DNA from: Croceitalea sp947503285
GTDB lineage: Bacteria > Bacteroidota > Bacteroidia > Flavobacteriales > Flavobacteriaceae
Reading direction: 5' to 3'
DNA length: 64,000 nucleotides
Assembly: GCF_036985505.1 (NCBI RefSeq)
Contig: NZ_BTGQ01000005.1
Span: 186,001-250,000 of the forward strand
The notes below the pieces were generated by a model. That model ran no database searches. It had not been told where the DNA came from and worked only from the letters and a program-made list of their open reading frames with translations. The first letter of the stretch is position 1. Each line of letters starts with the position of its first letter. Shown piece after piece: positions 1 through 9,205 of the stretch. The position numbers and the translations under genes are program-made.

Positions 1-715
1 TTTTTTTTTCGGAACCATTTCCTATTACAATTAATTTCTTACCGTTCTCATTAAAAGTTTCGACCAATAAATCTATTCTTTTATAGGGAGTTATAGCTCC
101 AAAACTAAGATAAACATCTCTTTTGCCGGCCGTAATCAAAGGTCTATCAAAAAAAGAGAGCTCAATAGGAGGGTATATAACAGTGGATTCCTTTTGGTAA
201 AAGCGGGAGACCCTGTCAGCCACATTTTTGGAATTGACAAGGTATGCGGAAACATTGTCGATAGTCGTGACATCCCACTTCCTTAGCCTTTCAAAAAAAA
301 ACTTGGCTAAGGGCCTTAATGGCTTTTTCATTGAATTTAAATACTCCTCCGTAAACCCCCAACAATAACGCATGGGCGAATGTACGTAGCAGATATGTGG
401 GGTAGCCTTTTCTATTTTAATTCCTTTAGCGGGCCCAGATTCCGACGAAATAATCAAATCATAGTCTTCTTTCAGTTTTAGGGATTTTATCCCCAATGGA
501 TAAAGTGGGAAAATCTTTTGGTAGTATTTCTTGAAGGGCCAGAAATTCAATACGGAGGTCACTATCTTGTTTTTTGGAAAGTTTTCCCCATAAATTCCCT
601 TATCTGCAAATAAGGTGTAAATATCCGCCTGTGGATACAATTTTAAAATGTTCTCTATTACTTTTTCACCACCCCTTCTTGTGGTCAACCAATAGTGCAC
701 AATTGCAACTTTCAT
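1..715 (-). CDS. Glycosyltransferase family 4 (partial, C-terminus outside window)
   Basis: The frame opens with ATG at 715 and is still open at base 1, giving about 238 residues. The N-terminus (MKVAIVHYWL, then TRRGGEKVIE) is typical of GT4 (GT-B fold) transferases of the WbaZ/mannosyltransferase type, where the GGxE turn lines the acceptor side. HSPMRYCW around residue 120 and YLSFGAITPYKRIDLL around residue 205 are the usual inter-domain and donor-domain landmarks. The nucleotide-sugar-binding C-terminal domain is cut off. The start overlaps the stop of the upstream SDR gene by four bases (ATGA), so the two are translationally coupled. The likely role is adding a sugar to the lipid-linked repeat unit on the cytoplasmic face; donor and linkage cannot be read. 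Confidence 0.85.
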   Translation of the reverse strand, partial: MKVAIVHYWLTTRRGGEKVIENILKLYPQADIYTLFADKGIYGENFPKNKIVTSVLNFWPFKKYYQKIFPLYPLGIKSLKLKEDYDLIISSESGPAKGIKIEKATPHICYVHSPMRYCWGFTEEYLNSMKKPLRPLAKFFFERLRKWDVTTIDNVSAYLVNSKNVADRVSRFYQKESTVIYPPIELSFFDRPLITAGKRDVYLSFGAITPYKRIDLLVETFNENGKKLIVIGNGSEKK

Positions 716-1713
716 AATTCAAAATCTTCTGGAGCCACATTTTTCCAATGCTTCAAAGCCTCTGGATAAGAATAGTTAAAGTGAAAATTATTCTTTATTA
801 GATACTCCGGTTTAATGTTGGTTGGAAAACCTGCCTTTCTTACCCTAACAGGGTGAATATCTGAACTTTTCCCAAGTAGTTTGGAAGCTAACTGAATAAA
901 AAATGCAATAATAGCCAATAGGCCAACGGGGATCATTAAAGTTGGCTTTTTAAAATTAAGCTGTTCTTTGGTGATACTTACCATTTCGTTAAGGGGGACC
1001 AATGGATTTTCAGCGTAATTATATAAAATGAACCTATCTTCCTTTTGCATGGTAAAAAGCATGCTTTCAACCAAACCATAGATATACCCGTAACCCTTGA
1101 TTACCTTTCCTCCATTAGGCAATATAAAGGTGCCCTTTTTAAGTGACTTAATCATTCGATATACATTCCCAGGGTCTTTAGGACCAAATATTACGCTGGG
1201 CCTAACAATTATCAAACGTCTTTTCTTATCTTCAGAAAGCCAAATTCCATGTATTTTTTCAGCTAATGCTTTTGATATACCATAGGCCGTTTCTGGATAC
1301 AATGCGGATGTTTCTGTTCTCTGTTGAAGGGATTTTCCATAAGGTGCAATACTGCTCGTAAACAAAATATTTTTTATTCCTGATTTTCGAGCAAACTCAC
1401 ACACATTTTCTGCCCCTGGAATATTGGTGTTAAAATACTCTTGATATTCATGGCCTGGTTCACGATGAACGGCCGCAAAGTTGAAAATCCAACTATTGGC
1501 TAAATCGACTTCATTTTCATGAAACGATATTTTCTTTCTAACATCAAGGTTGTGGAAGACTACTTTTTCATTTTTGTGTGATTGAAGACAGTATTTTGGC
1601 TCCCCGATATCAAGTACAAAATATTTATCAAAATAGTTTCCCTTCAATAATTGTTGAAGCAAATGGCCTCCAATATACCCCGATCCACCAAACAAAACGG
1701 CAATCTTATTCAT
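712..1713 (-). CDS. NAD-dependent epimerase/dehydratase (extended SDR)
   Basis: This 333-residue protein has an extended short-chain dehydrogenase/reductase layout. The Rossmann motif GGSGYIGG is at residues 9-16, the catalytic serine is in FTSS (118-121) and YxxxK is Y144/K148. SDRs of this kind epimerise, dehydrate or reduce nucleotide-activated sugars. The C-terminal segment is hydrophobic around 260-280 (VGLLAIIAFFIQLA), unusual for a soluble epimerase but seen in some polysaccharide-locus SDRs. It overlaps the upstream beta-helix gene by 8 bases and the downstream GT4 gene by 4. The substrate cannot be read from sequence. Confidence 0.85.
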   Translation of the reverse strand: MNKIAVLFGGSGYIGGHLLQQLLKGNYFDKYFVLDIGEPKYCLQSHKNEKVVFHNLDVRKKISFHENEVDLANSWIFNFAAVHREPGHEYQEYFNTNIPGAENVCEFARKSGIKNILFTSSIAPYGKSLQQRTETSALYPETAYGISKALAEKIHGIWLSEDKKRRLIIVRPSVIFGPKDPGNVYRMIKSLKKGTFILPNGGKVIKGYGYIYGLVESMLFTMQKEDRFILYNYAENPLVPLNEMVSITKEQLNFKKPTLMIPVGLLAIIAFFIQLASKLLGKSSDIHPVRVRKAGFPTNIKPEYLIKNNFHFNYSYPEALKHWKNVAPEDFEL

Positions 1714-2728
1714 TCAAATGCTTTAAAAAATTGATTTTTACCCCAGTTCTCGGAGAATACTTTTCATTCAAAGGACTTCCTTTGCCCTTTCCGATCAGCA
1801 AAACAGTATCCAGAACTACCGGCCTAAATGTTTCTCCATAGTCCATATTTAAACTATGGACCCCTCCAGATTCCATTAACTTAATTTCTGTTCGTTTAAT
1901 TGATGAGTTAAAGCAATTTTTGATCCACAAACCAGAAAAAGCAAGTTGGTCGCCCAAAATTCCTCCCTCCATTGGTGCCATTTCCAATCCTGAACCAACT
2001 CCAAACTTTTCAATTGAAAGAAAATCTATCTCAATATTTTCTCCAGAAATGTAGGCGCCATGACGGTCTGAGCTCTTAATAATTACCGAGTCAATGTTAA
2101 TTTCCTCTGGCTCATTATTATGACCATGAATAATTAGACCTCCTTTTACAAATTTATAATCAAAAGTGCCAGAGCCCACATCTTCAACAACAAGTTTTTT
2201 TATCGTTAAGTTTTTGGTGCCGCTATGTATAGAGCAACCGTACGGTCTTCTATTATTTATACTTAAAATAGAATCCTTCTTCACAAAAACTATATCAGCT
2301 TGAATGTTTTCAGAATCTCTTGTATAAAATTGTTCAAGTGTTGATAAAGAACCCATTAAATGGATGTCATTTGAGTTCCTTACTTCAACTAAACCAGCAA
2401 ATATTGTATTATTAAAATAAAGCTTTATATTTTTTCTTCCTTGTATTTTTAAAGCGGTTTTATAAAATCCTTCAGGAAACCTAATGGGCACTCCTAATTC
2501 TGCCAAATCTAACAAGGCTTCAACAACATTTTTACCATTCTTTGGATGGCCCCCAATGGGTTTTCCAGGGAACAAACCATATCTACGAACATCTAGGTAG
2601 TCATATTCATTATGTAAAGTAAATTCTGTATCTATTTTTTCTAAGTCTTTTTTCCATTGATCTTCATTCTTTTTACATCCCACCAATAAAAAAATCAAAA
2701 CCAAGCAATCTATCAGCCTATGTTTCAT
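1706..2728 (-). CDS. Right-handed beta-helix lipoprotein (pectate-lyase/GH28-like fold)
   Basis: This 340-residue protein begins with a lipoprotein signal (hydrophobic LVLIFLLVGC with the lipobox Cys near residue 18), so it is exported and acylated. The body shows an N-terminal PLDVRRYG-like start (here YLDVRRYGLFPG), an aliphatic FPEGFY turn and successive short beta-strand runs (IKLYFNNTIFAG, IHLMGSLS, LTIKKLVVED, INIDSVIIKSS, IEIDFLSIEKF), the pattern of right-handed parallel beta-helix polysaccharide lyases, hydrolases and epimerases. No catalytic residues of a specific family could be assigned. In the polysaccharide operon it may trim or modify the polymer in the periplasm or at the surface. 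It overlaps neighbours on both sides (11 and 8 bases). Confidence 0.6.
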   Translation of the reverse strand: MKHRLIDCLVLIFLLVGCKKNEDQWKKDLEKIDTEFTLHNEYDYLDVRRYGLFPGKPIGGHPKNGKNVVEALLDLAELGVPIRFPEGFYKTALKIQGRKNIKLYFNNTIFAGLVEVRNSNDIHLMGSLSTLEQFYTRDSENIQADIVFVKKDSILSINNRRPYGCSIHSGTKNLTIKKLVVEDVGSGTFDYKFVKGGLIIHGHNNEPEEINIDSVIIKSSDRHGAYISGENIEIDFLSIEKFGVGSGLEMAPMEGGILGDQLAFSGLWIKNCFNSSIKRTEIKLMESGGVHSLNMDYGETFRPVVLDTVLLIGKGKGSPLNEKYSPRTGVKINFLKHLNE

Positions 2729-3881
2729 CTCTATACTTTATTGCATTTGCCAAAATAATAGCTGTCAAATATACGCCCATTTGTCTTTCAAGCACATTTT
2801 CAACAAACAGAAACATAGCTAATGCAATAACAAGTGAAAGCCCCAATGGATTCTCCTTATGGCGCCCTCTCAATAATACATATATAAAAGGCATCAATAA
2901 TAAAAGCAAACCAAAATATCCACCTCTCAACAATTCATTGAGGTATTGGTTATGCGTATTGTATTTCTTTTCCAAAAATCTTGACTTATCAGGAGGGTAT
3001 TCAAAATTGGCACTTTCTGAATAATATGCATTCTGGTTTTCATCAACCTTTTGTTGACTAGAAAATCCAAAGGATTTGCTTGGAGAATTTTTGTATTGTT
3101 GTAGTGCTCCCTCCCAAATTATTGTTCGAGAATCATTCTTAATTTGGATGAATCTGTGCTTTAAGGCTAAATCGGATAACATAATCAAAACGGTTAATAG
3201 TAACGGCACCCCGACACCTATAATCCATCTTAAGGTATTATCTTTTATTTTCAATATCATGTAAATGGCACAACAGATAACCGTAATTAATATTGCCAAA
3301 CGTGCAGAAATAACAATTATCAGAACGATAGAAACTAGTATTGGAAAAAAATAAATTTTTCTTTTGCTAGCAAAAAATAAATTTCCCGCAATTATAATCT
3401 GAATAGCTGATAAAAAGCCTAAATAAGGCCTTTCAAAATTTAAGATGTCGTTGATCCTAGCATAGCTTCTTAAAGCCACTTTTTTACCCTCGGTAAAGTA
3501 ATAGTAGTCTATTATTCCGTATGTAGCCACCAATTGGGCAAGGCATACCCCTAACAATAAAAACAAATACCCTTTTTCAGTTGTATCACGATCAATATTT
3601 GATGTTGCCAGAGGAATGAGCACCAAAGGAAGAAGTTTGATATAAAAACTCATCTCATCATTAAACACCCCTATTGCCAGGCCGCTAAAAATTGTATAGA
3701 AGAAAAAAGGTGCCAAAGAACTAAGAAAAACAAACCATTTATAATTGTTATTAATTATCGAAAAAATTATAAGCAACCCTAAGGCAAGATTATCAATGAA
3801 CAAAGAAATTGGCAAAAAGAACAACAATGCCAAATAGCAGTATTTTAGCAATTTGTTATAAGTGCTTTCAGTTCGAATCAT
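2718..3881 (-). CDS. O-antigen ligase/polymerase family membrane protein (Wzy_C-like)
   Basis: This 387-residue polytopic inner-membrane protein has about ten to eleven hydrophobic segments. It carries the signature of the O-antigen ligase/Wzy superfamily: a large periplasmic loop (about residues 240-310) containing DSRTIIWEGAL and THNQYLNELLRGG, followed by two or three terminal helices. WaaL ligases and Wzy polymerases share this loop, whose Arg and His residues are functional. With a second polymerase-like gene directly upstream, one of the pair may polymerise repeat units and the other may attach the polymer to its lipid or protein carrier; which does which cannot be decided here. It overlaps the upstream gene by 14 bases. 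Confidence 0.75.
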   Translation of the reverse strand: MIRTESTYNKLLKYCYLALLFFLPISLFIDNLALGLLIIFSIINNNYKWFVFLSSLAPFFFYTIFSGLAIGVFNDEMSFYIKLLPLVLIPLATSNIDRDTTEKGYLFLLLGVCLAQLVATYGIIDYYYFTEGKKVALRSYARINDILNFERPYLGFLSAIQIIIAGNLFFASKRKIYFFPILVSIVLIIVISARLAILITVICCAIYMILKIKDNTLRWIIGVGVPLLLTVLIMLSDLALKHRFIQIKNDSRTIIWEGALQQYKNSPSKSFGFSSQQKVDENQNAYYSESANFEYPPDKSRFLEKKYNTHNQYLNELLRGGYFGLLLLLMPFIYVLLRGRHKENPLGLSLVIALAMFLFVENVLERQMGVYLTAIILANAIKYRDET

Positions 3882-5118
3882 ACTTTAGCTTTTGAAAAAT
3901 AAACGAAATCAAAGACAATATGACAAGAATAGCCAATATTTTTCCCAATCTAAAGAAATAGGACATTGAGTAAATATTAAATAACCATAAAGTGATTTGA
4001 AAGAAAATCACAGACACCAAATAATTGCCCCCATTAAGGGCTTTAAACAAAAGCGCATAGAACAACGGAACGAAACCGAAAATAACAAAATGGAAAACCA
4101 GCGCTATTGGTAAAGGGAAGGCCCTATTTAATATCGCCGGATAACCGTTAGTCCAACTTACGCCTCTCTGCCAAGCTTCTTCAAGGTATTGTTTTCTATG
4201 GTCCGGTGTAAAATCAAACATAAGGGTATGCATTCCATAAGGAAGTTCTGAAATATTCCATGAGTTTTCCGCATCACCAATTATATATCTTTCAGCTGTG
4301 CCCCAGAAAAGATGCCCTTGTAGGCCAAAAGCTCGGTAAGCTATTGATTCTACAGGACTAAACCCTAAATGTTTATATGGGTTTTTATTGTTGTATTTAA
4401 ACCAGACCAGACCAAATAGTAAGCTTGCGAGAATTATCAGGTATCTTTTCTTAAAGACGAGAAAGTTATCATTTTTATATAGTTTATTAACAATAACATG
4501 TGAGACCATAAAAGCTATTAGCCCAAATAAAAATGCTGTGAACTTCTGGTCAATACCAACAAGATAAACAAGATAAACAATACTAAGTAATATAGTCTTT
4601 ACTCTATGCTTTCTAAACAAAATACCTAAAATAAATGGGAAAAACCCAATAGTGTTGCCTAAAATAGGTTTCAAAAAAGACAATTGTGCGGTGTTCCAAA
4701 ATGTAAACTTACTTACCTCTGAATTGGTATAAGTTGAAGGCGAAAGAAGCAAATTGGTCATTGCCAAAAACATTACAAAAAAGGCTAGATAAAGTAGGAT
4801 TCCACTTTCTTTTAGTCTTAACAGTTTTATTTTAGGGAAATTAAAGCTAAGTGATGTATCAAAGAGCCTAAAAAAGGAGGTGAAAGAAACTAAGGATACT
4901 ATTAGAAAGAGTAACAGGAAAAAATTAGCATAGACAAAACTTCCATATCTATCCTGTTCACTAACGTAAGTTCCATTTTCTATGAATAATATGGAAAGAA
5001 ACATCCATGAATATTGAACAGTGAAAGGCAAGAAACAAACAAACAGAAGTGTAGACCTTCTGTATAATTGGATAAGGATTAAGCTGGCAAAAACTAAAAC
5101 AAAAATGTTGAAGATCAT
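3868..5118 (-). CDS. Polytopic membrane protein, probable oligosaccharide repeat-unit polymerase (Wzy-like)
   Basis: This 416-residue, very hydrophobic protein has about eleven to twelve membrane segments and an Arg/His/Tyr-rich loop around residues 265-340 (including a DFTPDHRKQYLEEAW stretch). It resembles O-antigen polymerase-like proteins, a family poorly conserved in sequence and recognised mainly by topology and locus position. It lies between the nonulosonate-transferase candidate and the ligase-like gene and overlaps both (4 and 14 bases). A polymerase role in a Wzx/Wzy pathway is inferred from context. Confidence 0.6.
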   Translation of the reverse strand: MIFNIFVLVFASLILIQLYRRSTLLFVCFLPFTVQYSWMFLSILFIENGTYVSEQDRYGSFVYANFFLLLFLIVSLVSFTSFFRLFDTSLSFNFPKIKLLRLKESGILLYLAFFVMFLAMTNLLLSPSTYTNSEVSKFTFWNTAQLSFLKPILGNTIGFFPFILGILFRKHRVKTILLSIVYLVYLVGIDQKFTAFLFGLIAFMVSHVIVNKLYKNDNFLVFKKRYLIILASLLFGLVWFKYNNKNPYKHLGFSPVESIAYRAFGLQGHLFWGTAERYIIGDAENSWNISELPYGMHTLMFDFTPDHRKQYLEEAWQRGVSWTNGYPAILNRAFPLPIALVFHFVIFGFVPLFYALLFKALNGGNYLVSVIFFQITLWLFNIYSMSYFFRLGKILAILVILSLISFIFQKLKYDSN

Positions 5119-6131
5119 TTTTTGTAAAAATAGAAGCCTAACTGTTCAAAAAGAGCAGTTAGTTCGTTGTCTAAAAAAGGTAGTACGCTGATTTTTAATT
5201 TTTTTCTTGTTTCAAAATCACATTGGGAATAAATATTAAAAACTGCGCTAGAATCAAAAGTTACCAAATTTCTACATTGTGCTACCTCAAAAAAATATTT
5301 TTCTGCACTTAAATCCGTTGTAACATACTCAAAATCTTTCTCCTTGAAATATTCTCTTAGGGTGTCGATTTTTAACCTTGGACCATGTCTATGAGGTTTA
5401 TACATTATTTTTTTAACATTCATATATTTCTCATCTAATTTTATTTTTTCAAAAAGCAAGTTCAAATGCTTCTGATATTTTCTTTCGTCTAAATTTGCAT
5501 AAGGTTCCTGGCCAATTATCAACATTTTGCTGTTAACCAATTCAAGCTTTTGGGGCTTATATGGTATTTTTTTTGATTTATTTGGTGCGACAGAAAAAGA
5601 AGGTTCCCTAACATATTGGAAAAGGGTTTTGTCATAATTGATTCCAGAAGTGTGGCCACTATAAAACTTGAAATTAAGTCCAAATAACAAGGTTAGTGTC
5701 TTTTTAAGAAGCAAAACGCTACTAGGAACACATCTTATTGTATGATTATAATAGTTAAGAACGCCATCTTCAACTACTAATCCTTTTATATTTTTTGAAA
5801 AATAAAAGAACAGATAATTAGAAAGTACATCTTCCAAGGATGAGAACACCAAATTAATTCTTTTTTCACTTTTATATTTCTCCAAATGCTTTATTACTCC
5901 CTTATAAGCCCTCAATTTTACAGTCATGGACTTTAATCTTGAAACTTGAGACTTTGATTGATTCTTAACACCATTAGAAAGCTCAATATGCTTGTGCCAC
6001 TTTTCTTTGTTGAATGCTATTTCCTTTCCGGTGATAAGAATTGACTTTCCTTGAAAATCAGTCCTTTGAAGAAGAAAATTTTCAAATAAATCTACGTGAT
6101 ATTGTGAGAGCCCTATAAAAATATTAATCAT
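5115..6131 (-). CDS. Sialyltransferase-like glycosyltransferase (polysialyltransferase-type motifs)
   Basis: This 338-residue protein starts at ATG 6131, which overlaps the flippase stop by 8 bases; a longer reading frame begins at a TTG (6164), and ATG 6149 is a further alternative. From 6131 the features of bacterial poly/sialyltransferases (GT38/GT52/GT97-type GT-B) are visible in order: a D/E-D/E-G motif (EDG, 121-123), an H-P-like motif (KPHRHG, 245-250; the usual HP is replaced by PHR) and an S-S/S-T motif (FDSS, 292-295). The N-terminal FIGLSQYHVDLF resembles the short first strand and acceptor loop of these enzymes. With a CMP-nonulosonate pathway in the same operon, it is the best candidate for transferring the nonulosonate to the repeat unit. 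Confidence 0.6.
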   Translation of the reverse strand: MINIFIGLSQYHVDLFENFLLQRTDFQGKSILITGKEIAFNKEKWHKHIELSNGVKNQSKSQVSRLKSMTVKLRAYKGVIKHLEKYKSEKRINLVFSSLEDVLSNYLFFYFSKNIKGLVVEDGVLNYYNHTIRCVPSSVLLLKKTLTLLFGLNFKFYSGHTSGINYDKTLFQYVREPSFSVAPNKSKKIPYKPQKLELVNSKMLIIGQEPYANLDERKYQKHLNLLFEKIKLDEKYMNVKKIMYKPHRHGPRLKIDTLREYFKEKDFEYVTTDLSAEKYFFEVAQCRNLVTFDSSAVFNIYSQCDFETRKKLKISVLPFLDNELTALFEQLGFYFYKK

Positions 6132-7371
6132 AGTTTGCTGAGATTGCATTACGTCGTCTTTCAAAAAACATATATAACCCTGTTAAAAAAAATGCCAAAG
6201 CAGTGCCATACAAACCACCCCAAAACGTCAATGAGATGGTTAAAATCAAATTTACAAAACAGGATTTAAGGGTTATTCTTAAAATCGTAGAGTCCTTATT
6301 TAGAATATAGAGGAAAAAATGGTAGACCAAGGAAAAATTCATTAGAGCAACCCCTAAAAGCAATAAAAAAAGAATTGGGAAATAGTTGTCATAGACCTTA
6401 ACACTCTGCCAAATCAAAATAGGTTTTGTAATAAATATAACCAAAACCGAAACAAATGCTATTTGCTTTAACATTTGATTTCTAAAATTTTTGAAATGCA
6501 GGTTTAAATCTTTGCTCCCTGTTTTTTCAATCAGTGCTGGCAGCTCAAAAGAAATTACAATGGCATTGACATACACGGTAATAATTAGTGCTAAATTGGC
6601 ATAGAATGAAAAAATTCCTGTTTCCTCGCTACCTAAAAAATAATCAACAATATATCTGTTTACATATTCAATACATTTTAGGGCAATGGTCCCTAAAAAG
6701 AAAACAAAGCTAATACGGAGTCCTTTAACTAGGTACGAGATTTCTATTTTAGGAAATGGGATTAGTTTTTTAAGGTTTTTCCCTAAGGTTAGAAAGCTTA
6801 TTACGAAGGAAAATATATTTGAGAACAACCAAAGTTGTAATATTCCTTCTATAGTAGGCTTCGAATCAAAAAAAAGAAGGTTTACCAAAATATATCCCGT
6901 CCATATAGACACCCTTAGAAAGAAAATAAGATTGCCCAACAGAACTTTTTTAAATGCTATGTGTAGCCTATAGATTTCTTGTGAAAGGTGCTCGGTAACG
7001 CAAATACCAAGGACACTTATAAGCCCATAAGTGTGCATGAATTCAATTTTTCTAAACAGGAGTGAACCAATTATAAAAAAAAAGAAATAGATGAATAGAT
7101 AAAGAAAAAAAGTGCTCGCTAATTTTTCGACAATGTTATCTTTTTCGGTCAATATATCCCTAATGGAGAAATTATAAAAATCAAGACCTAAAACAAAAAT
7201 CGATATAGTTATAGTTGCTGTAATAAGCGAATAATCTCCATAAACAGCTGTGTCAAAATATTTAGATAAAGTGGTTATTAAAATGAATTTTAAACCCAAA
7301 GGCAGAATTCTCAATCCTACATTGAATAATTTAAATAAAACAATCTTGTCTATTATTGATGGGATGGGCAC
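6124..7371 (-). CDS. wzx: Polysaccharide flippase (Wzx-like, MOP superfamily)
   Basis: This 415-residue polytopic protein has about twelve hydrophobic segments and the N-terminal layout of Wzx/RfbX flippases (amphipathic start, then LPLGLKFILITTLSKYFDTAVYG, equivalent to the family's G-x-Y-x-L first helix region). Wzx moves undecaprenyl-linked repeat units across the inner membrane. The apparent start is a GTG at 7371; no good in-frame ATG lies near it. The downstream gene overlaps by 8 bases. The 136-base gap upstream (7372-7507) is the largest break within the polysaccharide run. Confidence 0.8.
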   Translation of the reverse strand: MPIPSIIDKIVLFKLFNVGLRILPLGLKFILITTLSKYFDTAVYGDYSLITATITISIFVLGLDFYNFSIRDILTEKDNIVEKLASTFFLYLFIYFFFFIIGSLLFRKIEFMHTYGLISVLGICVTEHLSQEIYRLHIAFKKVLLGNLIFFLRVSIWTGYILVNLLFFDSKPTIEGILQLWLFSNIFSFVISFLTLGKNLKKLIPFPKIEISYLVKGLRISFVFFLGTIALKCIEYVNRYIVDYFLGSEETGIFSFYANLALIITVYVNAIVISFELPALIEKTGSKDLNLHFKNFRNQMLKQIAFVSVLVIFITKPILIWQSVKVYDNYFPILFLLLLGVALMNFSLVYHFFLYILNKDSTILRITLKSCFVNLILTISLTFWGGLYGTALAFFLTGLYMFFERRRNAISANYD

Positions 7372-7507
7372 AAATCAAGTATTATTGAGATAGGTTCAAA
7401 AAATCACTAAACCGTGAAGGTATTGATTCTATAAACTGTAGAAAAGAAATTTTGCCTATACTTATTTTATACAATTTGTCTCTGATTTTTTATAATCTAA
7501 AACCTAT

Positions 7508-9205
7508 CTATTCGTTTGAAAGTCTATATAAGTTCAAGCTCCAAAACGATGTCTCATTTTCATATGTATTTAAATACTGAAATCCTAACTCTGAACTATT
7601 CTCAATTGGAACAGTGCTTATTAGATATTTTCCTTTCATTCTTTTAAAGAGCTCCGTGTCCAAACCCATATTTTTAATAGTAAAGTTCGCGTGCTTATCT
7701 ACCAAATACCTTCTCCCTAATTCATGGGAAAAATAATAGCATCTACTTCCCCAATAATCAAAATATTTTGCATTTCCTGTATTCTTGGAGAGCTCTTCCG
7801 AAACCAATTTTCTAAAACGATGCTTATATGCTAAATCATAGTTGTTTTGATAGCTGTCTAAGGTGCTCAAGCCATTATATTGAGCGATGTTGGGATGCAT
7901 GCCAATACTCAGGAAAAATTCGGATTCTGGCTGATAAGGCTCCAAATCCTTTTTTATCCTTGAAAAAAGATTTTCTGCATAAAACTCCTTAAACGTTGGT
8001 TCTTGAATGCTTTCGCCTTTAAGAATACTGAAATTTGTTAGCAATTCTTTATTGTTTTCAACAATTCCTATAAACACAAAAAGGCCTCCTAAAAAACCAA
8101 TAGAGCCTATAATTTTATGTTTGGAGAAAAGTTCATTAAGCAACAAACCGCCCAGTAACAACCACAAAAAGGGCAGCATAAAGTAAAACCGCTCTGAGTT
8201 AAAGGTTTTCAAAAAGTTGAATTCTGTAAAAAAATTAATCAACCACAAATTGGCAGACACCCATAGATTAATGGCAATTATTAGCCCCGCTACAAAAAGA
8301 ATATTCTGTTTTATTTTAAAACGATATAATAGTAATACTATTCCGAACATTACCATTAAAGGCCAAGGTTTCAGCGTTCCTGAATGGTATTGGGTTTGCT
8401 TAAAATATGTCTTTAAGGTAGCAATAAAGTAATCCCAATCTGGGGCTCCTAGGAAGGCCGTGTTATCAGCTTCTACTCTGTGAGAGGTAATTTTGGATTC
8501 TATCAATACCGCATAAACCAATTGATATTCCACGAGAAGGTTCAATACTGTAAGCGTTGCTATAGCCAAAATATAATTTCTGCCAAGCGTTTTTGTCCGT
8601 CTATACTCTATTAAGCCCAGCAAAAGTAAGACTGGAATAAAAAAGGGAAGCGTTCCCACAATAAAAGAGTAGAACGGGAAAATCAGAATGATGGCCCAAT
8701 GAATCAACCGTTCCTTTTTCTTTAAAATATAATAGAAAGCGTAGAGCAACAATGGCTGTCCGGAAATTGAAATCCCATATTGAATGTGGTAGTATGATAG
8801 CATACCAAAAGAAATGGAGCTCATCAACAAAATCAGTGGATTTTCTATTTTAACCACACGGTTCAAAAAAAGAAACATCCCCAGATAACCAACCAAATGA
8901 ACAATCATATGATTCGTTATGTAGGCAACCACCGGAGAGAAGATGGCAAATAAGAGAATAGTAAAGTTCAAACCACTTCTTAAAAATATTCTAGGAACAC
9001 CATTCATTACATTTTCAATTTTGCTTGTAAAGTCAAAGTTGAAAAAGGATTCGCTCTCCAAAATATGTTTAATATAGACAAACTCAGAATCTAGGTTGTC
9101 ATGAATTAGAACGTAAGCATCTGAACCCAGACAATACCAAAAAATATAGGGTATAATCATCAAAAGCCCACCGAGCAAGCACCACTTTCTATTTGCTATT
9201 GACAT
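7508..9205 (-). CDS. Large polytopic membrane protein (YkoS/DUF6044-like)
   Basis: This 565-residue protein has about eleven membrane helices and a roughly 170-residue C-terminal extracytoplasmic part. The first loop carries HDNLDSEF around residue 36, which recalls the DUF6044/YkoS group of membrane proteins; that assignment is from memory and needs a profile search. The topology (acidic first loop, many helices, soluble C-terminal domain) is also that of GT-C glycosyltransferases, which use an acidic loop-1 motif and lipid-linked donors. A GT-C-like role in decorating the exported polymer is an inference. It overlaps the upstream methyltransferase by 17 bases. Confidence 0.6.
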   Translation of the reverse strand: MSIANRKWCLLGGLLMIIPYIFWYCLGSDAYVLIHDNLDSEFVYIKHILESESFFNFDFTSKIENVMNGVPRIFLRSGLNFTILLFAIFSPVVAYITNHMIVHLVGYLGMFLFLNRVVKIENPLILLMSSISFGMLSYYHIQYGISISGQPLLLYAFYYILKKKERLIHWAIILIFPFYSFIVGTLPFFIPVLLLLGLIEYRRTKTLGRNYILAIATLTVLNLLVEYQLVYAVLIESKITSHRVEADNTAFLGAPDWDYFIATLKTYFKQTQYHSGTLKPWPLMVMFGIVLLLYRFKIKQNILFVAGLIIAINLWVSANLWLINFFTEFNFLKTFNSERFYFMLPFLWLLLGGLLLNELFSKHKIIGSIGFLGGLFVFIGIVENNKELLTNFSILKGESIQEPTFKEFYAENLFSRIKKDLEPYQPESEFFLSIGMHPNIAQYNGLSTLDSYQNNYDLAYKHRFRKLVSEELSKNTGNAKYFDYWGSRCYYFSHELGRRYLVDKHANFTIKNMGLDTELFKRMKGKYLISTVPIENSSELGFQYLNTYENETSFWSLNLYRLSNE

